A stretch of DNA of 35,883 bases from Alphaproteobacteria bacterium (lineage in GTDB: Bacteria > Pseudomonadota > Alphaproteobacteria > UBA6615): NCBI GenBank assembly GCA_018666195.1, contig JABJAG010000002.1:1-35883 (forward strand), given 5' to 3'. Position 1 is the stretch's first letter. The number at the start of each line of letters is the position of its first letter. This document shows positions 32,894 through 35,883 of the stretch, piece by piece. The notes below the pieces were generated by a model. The model worked only from the letters and a program-made list of their open reading frames with translations, was not told where the DNA came from and ran no database searches. The position numbers and the translations under genes were made by a program.

Positions 32894-33358
32894 ATGTCAG
32901 ACATAAATCCGCGCACGACTCCCGAGATTGGTGACGCGGCAGCACGGACCGTCGAAACGACACGCGGGGTTTGCCGCCAACTCGTCAATATGGGCTACAC
33001 CGTGCTGACCGAGTTCACCCTGGCCAACAATCGTCGCGCGGACGTCATCGGGCTTTCGGAAAAAGGTGATTTTGTGATCGTCGAGGTCAAGGTCAGCGTC
33101 GCTGATTTCCGGGGCGACACGAAGTGGCCGGAATATGAAGACTTTTGCGACCGTCTCTATTTCGCGGTGCCGCCGGAATTCCCGGATGAATTGATTCCGC
33201 AGGCCACGGGCCTGATCATCGCTGATTCCTGGGGCGCCGAAGAAATTCGTCCTGCACCCGACACCGGACTACATGCCAGCCGACGCAAAGCGCTGACCCT
33301 GCGCTTCGCGCGCAGCGCTGCCGAGCGCCATCAACGCCTGGTCGATCCGCGGATCTGA
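32894..33358 (+). CDS. mmcB: MmcB-family DNA repair protein (putative endonuclease)
   Basis: 154 residues from ATG at 32894 (MSDINPRT); the ORF-track start reads upstream through the divergent small gene. A PD-(D/E)XK-like core is visible: YTVLTEFTLANNRRADVIGL with the acidic metal-site Asp, then DFVIVEVKVSVADFRGD with the ExK motif, which fits the MmcB family of alphaproteobacteria. MmcB was described in Caulobacter as part of mitomycin C damage repair. Its stop is 3 nt from the converging hldE stop. Confidence 0.9.
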   Translation: MSDINPRTTPEIGDAAARTVETTRGVCRQLVNMGYTVLTEFTLANNRRADVIGLSEKGDFVIVEVKVSVADFRGDTKWPEYEDFCDRLYFAVPPEFPDELIPQATGLIIADSWGAEEIRPAPDTGLHASRRKALTLRFARSAAERHQRLVDPRI

Positions 33359-33361
33359 AAC

Positions 33362-34822
33362 TCAATCCGAAATGCGCGAAATCGTATTAGTGGTCGAAAA
33401 CCCGTCGACCAGATTGGCCAGCACCACGCGGCCGCCATACCCGGACACGAAATCACCACCGACAACATCATCTGCCGCGTAATCCGCGCCTTTGACGAGA
33501 ACGTCGGGACGAACCTGTTCGATCAGTTCGCGCGGCGTGTCTTCCGCGAACAAAACCACCGCATCGACCCCGGACAGGGACGCGATGACCTGACCGCGTG
33601 CATGCTCGGGCTGAACCGGGCGCCCCGCACCCTTCAGCCGCGCCACCGAAGCATCATCATTGAGGGCGACAATCAGACGATCACAGGCCACACTCGCCTG
33701 TTCGATCAAAGAGACATGACCGGGATGAACCAAATCAAAGCATCCATTGGTGAACCCAACCGACAATCCGCGAGCGCGCCACATGGCAATGCGATCCATC
33801 AAATCATGGCGCTTGAGGAATTTCGAACCCGGCCCCGGCGTTCCGCCCAGTGCATCACCGAGTTCATCCGGGCGCACGATTGCCGTTCCGACTTTCGCAA
33901 CAACAATGCCCGCCGCAACATTGGCAAGCTGCGCGGCATCGGTCAGGGCCAGTCCGCTCGCCAGACCGGCCGCGAGAGTCGCGACCACCGTGTCCCCGGC
34001 ACCCGAAACATCAAAGACTTCGCGCGCGAGAGCAGGCAGATGGGCGCAATCATCGGCCGTCACCACAGCCATGCCCTGCGCACCCCGTGTTGCGATCACC
34101 GCAGACACGCCACAATTCTCCAGCAGCGCGCGCGCGGCCGTTTCCACATCCGCATCCGTGTCGACAGGCAGGCGGGTGGCCTCTGCCAGTTCACGGCGAT
34201 TGGGGGTCAGCACGCTTGCGCCACGATAACGCCCGTAATCGGCGCCCTTGGGGTCGATAATCACAGGCACATCCGCGGCTTTCGCTGCCGCAATGGCACC
34301 GGCGATTACATCTTCGCTCAGGATCCCCTTGCCGTAATCCGACAACACCAGCGCACCATAAGCACCGCTGGCAATCTCTTTCGACAGTTCGTCTGACAGC
34401 TGATCCAGCAACGCCGGCGGCATCGCGCTTAGATCTTCGTCATCGGTACGCAAAAGCTGCTGCACACCTGCAATGTAGCGCGTCTTGACTGTGGTCGGGC
34501 GTGACGCTTCAGTGAGCAGGGCCAATGTGATCGCCGCATCATCTTCCAGGACCACACGCACCTCAGCCCCCGCGGCATCATCACCGACAGCGCCGAACAG
34601 CCGAACGCTGGTTTCCAGTGCAGACAGGTTGCGCGCGACATTGCCTGCGCCCCCCACCGTCACATCCTGGCGCGTGATCCTGAGTACAGGAATGGGTGCT
34701 TCGGGAGAGATGCGCTCCACCGCGCCATAGACAAAGCGGTCGAGCATCACGTCGCCGACGCAAAGCACATTCGCTTCGGCCAGTCGTGGCAACCATTCAA
34801 TCAATCGTGGAGACTTGTTCAT
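33362..34822 (-). CDS. hldE: Bifunctional heptose 7-phosphate kinase / heptose 1-phosphate adenylyltransferase
   Basis: 486 residues, the usual length. The N-terminal ribokinase-like kinase (about 1-320) has VGGAGNVARNLSAL and the catalytic DVSGAGDTVVATLA. The C-terminal cytidylyltransferase-like domain (about 350-486) has VGFTNGCFDLVHPGHVSLI with the HxGH motif and LKGAGRPV. HldE makes ADP-heptose for the lipopolysaccharide inner core, so the cell should make heptose-containing LPS. The neighbouring FkbM/HprK-like sequence, 33 nt upstream, suggests a surface polysaccharide locus to the right of the window. Confidence 0.96.
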   Translation of the reverse strand: MNKSPRLIEWLPRLAEANVLCVGDVMLDRFVYGAVERISPEAPIPVLRITRQDVTVGGAGNVARNLSALETSVRLFGAVGDDAAGAEVRVVLEDDAAITLALLTEASRPTTVKTRYIAGVQQLLRTDDEDLSAMPPALLDQLSDELSKEIASGAYGALVLSDYGKGILSEDVIAGAIAAAKAADVPVIIDPKGADYGRYRGASVLTPNRRELAEATRLPVDTDADVETAARALLENCGVSAVIATRGAQGMAVVTADDCAHLPALAREVFDVSGAGDTVVATLAAGLASGLALTDAAQLANVAAGIVVAKVGTAIVRPDELGDALGGTPGPGSKFLKRHDLMDRIAMWRARGLSVGFTNGCFDLVHPGHVSLIEQASVACDRLIVALNDDASVARLKGAGRPVQPEHARGQVIASLSGVDAVVLFAEDTPRELIEQVRPDVLVKGADYAADDVVGGDFVSGYGGRVVLANLVDGFSTTNTISRISD

Positions 34823-34855
34823 GACATCTCTAGATAGCAGTCCGGCAACCGAACG

Positions 34856-35338
34856 TCATCCGGACTCACCCCTGCGTTGAAACAGAAAATCGGCCTGGAT
34901 CGGCGCGCCGTCCGCCGTATGGGCGATATTGAACCGCCCGGCTTCCACGAAGCCCTGCTCTTCGAGAAACGCCGCAACATCCGAAATCAAGGCCTGACCC
35001 TCGTAAAGCGCTTCGAACGACGCCTCGACATAGACATAGGCAAACTCCGGCAGCAGCAAAGCTGAGCCACGTAACACCTCAAGTTCAAAGCCCTGGACGT
35101 CGATCTTGAGCATAGCTGGCGCTGCAATCCGGTCTCGGGACACATAGGCATCGAGCGGCCCCACCGCCACATCGGCCGTTCCGACTTCTTCGGTGCCCGG
35201 AAACAATTCCGACTGGCGGTCGGAAATCGGCAACAGGGACGAGCTGTCCGCTGAAGCGCTGACATGCATGGTCGCCGTCCCCTGTGTGGGCGCGACGGCA
35301 GCTTCATGCAACGTGACCTGATCATCGCCCCGAAACAC
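34856..35338 (-). pseudogene. C-terminal half of an FkbM-family methyltransferase
   Basis: About 160 residues with the FkbM end motifs: LDAYVSRDRIAAPAMLKIDVQGFELEVLRG (the IDVEG region), then FAYVYVEASFEALYEGQ and FLEEQGFVEAGRF. Family members are 230-280 residues long and carry the SAM-binding motif (VDVGANxG) upstream; that half is missing. Its frame reads back past the GTG at 35338 as PNPDRGNHIASRSRQV to a TGA near 35385, where HprK-like sequence already runs in another frame. So this is the 3' end of a larger gene cut by a rearrangement. FkbM enzymes methylate sugars and other metabolites. Confidence 0.7.
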
Positions 35339-35339
35339 T

Positions 35340-35883
35340 TGCCGGGACCGGCTGGCGATGTGGTTTCCTCGATCAGGGTTCGGGCAATTTCACCCGGTGC
35401 CGCAAACCGCAGTTCAGCCTTCGATCCGAACCCGGGGTCCCGGCGCGGTATCACCAGGGCACCCAGCGGGAACTCTGCCCCGAAAGGCACGGTTTCCTCA
35501 CCTTGCAGATGCAGATAGGAAATCGAGTCGTCGGTCAAAAACCAGCGTAATGCGACCAACTCCTCCAGCCCTTTCCCGGGTGGCAGAGGGGTGCGTGCTT
35601 TCGCAGTCAGCCCAAGGGACGTCACACGATGCGGGGCGTGTCCGCCGCTGACGAGCATTCGATCATCAGCGAGATGACGATACCCTCGCACAGTCAGACG
35701 CAACGCCAGGGTCGATTTTCCCGCATGGGCGGGACCGGCAAACAGAATGGCCTTCCCGCCAAGTTCGGAAGCCGCCGCGTGCAGACAGTGATCTGCCATG
35801 CCATGGGCCAGCAAACCGTCAATTAGAAGTCCGGCCAGCGCGTTGGCCACGTTGTGAGAATCCTCGGCAAAGGATTCGCCGCC
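35340..35883 (-). pseudogene. HprK-like kinase fragment, open at the window edge, out of frame with the FkbM remnant
   Basis: The frame is open to the right window edge, so the start lies outside. HprK/PEP-carboxykinase-like marks are Walker A FAGPAHAGKSTLA, then YRHLADDRMLV. It is protein-like down to about RFAAPGEIARTLIEETT (about 35360); the rest of the ORF to 34987 (MIRSRCMKLPSRPHRG and so on) is Arg/Cys-rich shadow of the FkbM frame. HprK-like proteins of this kind occur in polysaccharide or peptide-modification loci of alphaproteobacteria. The protein as it stands would carry an unrelated C-terminal tail and is probably not functional. Confidence 0.62.

Overview
The window looks like chromosomal DNA of an alphaproteobacterium. 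The evidence is a ChvG/ChvI-type two-component pair, an MmcB-type endonuclease-like protein, a CHCC zinc-finger protein of the NDUFS6 type, a bactofilin, many GTG starts, a moderately high G+C content judged by eye, and a perfect TTAA-N7-TTAAC (CtrA-type) site. No phage, insertion sequence, CRISPR array or rRNA was seen. There is one tRNA, tRNA-Arg(CCG).

Left part (1-8.7 kb): the 3' part of a 3-hydroxyisobutyrate dehydrogenase-like gene converges on a catalase. The catalase promoter carries a 17-bp perfect palindrome of the Irr/PerR type between -35 and -10. Behind it lies a compact minus-strand cluster (7593 down to 2376): a Gfo/Idh/MocA oxidoreductase, two tandem metallo-beta-lactamase-fold proteins with eroded metal sites, a dimeric alpha/beta-barrel protein, an AhpD-like CxxC protein and a TRAP-type solute-binding protein with no signal peptide. 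A second 17-bp palindrome lies between this cluster and a divergent AEC-family permease. I read this as a small-molecule catabolic operon whose substrate cannot be named.

Middle (8.7-20.4 kb): chvI-chvG; a copper/haem group (SCO, PCu(A)C, HugZ-like); a Fur-type box in front of a gene broken by an in-frame TAG; an alpha/beta hydrolase; a two-domain cold-shock protein; a pentapeptide-repeat protein; and, across a CtrA-type site, a PAS histidine kinase broken at a C9 tract. A hypothetical gene and a second AhpD-like gene follow.

Right part (20.4-35.9 kb): polA flanked by two gene remnants; GST, VOC, GNAT and zinc-finger genes; an ABC ATPase overlapping a lipoprotein lipase; msrB; the tRNA; a small exported protein broken at a C7 tract and followed by a strong terminator; bactofilin; a DJ-1/PfpI-like protein lacking the nucleophile cysteine; a TPR-methyltransferase downstream of a tiny Tat-exported Cys/Gly/Lys peptide; mmcB; hldE; and at the edge an HprK-like fragment running out of frame into the C-terminal half of an FkbM methyltransferase.

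Six loci are broken or truncated in 36 kb (two at C tracts, one by a TAG, two remnants, one chimera). This means local gene decay, phase variation, or homopolymer errors in the assembly. Only reads or a close relative can separate these.
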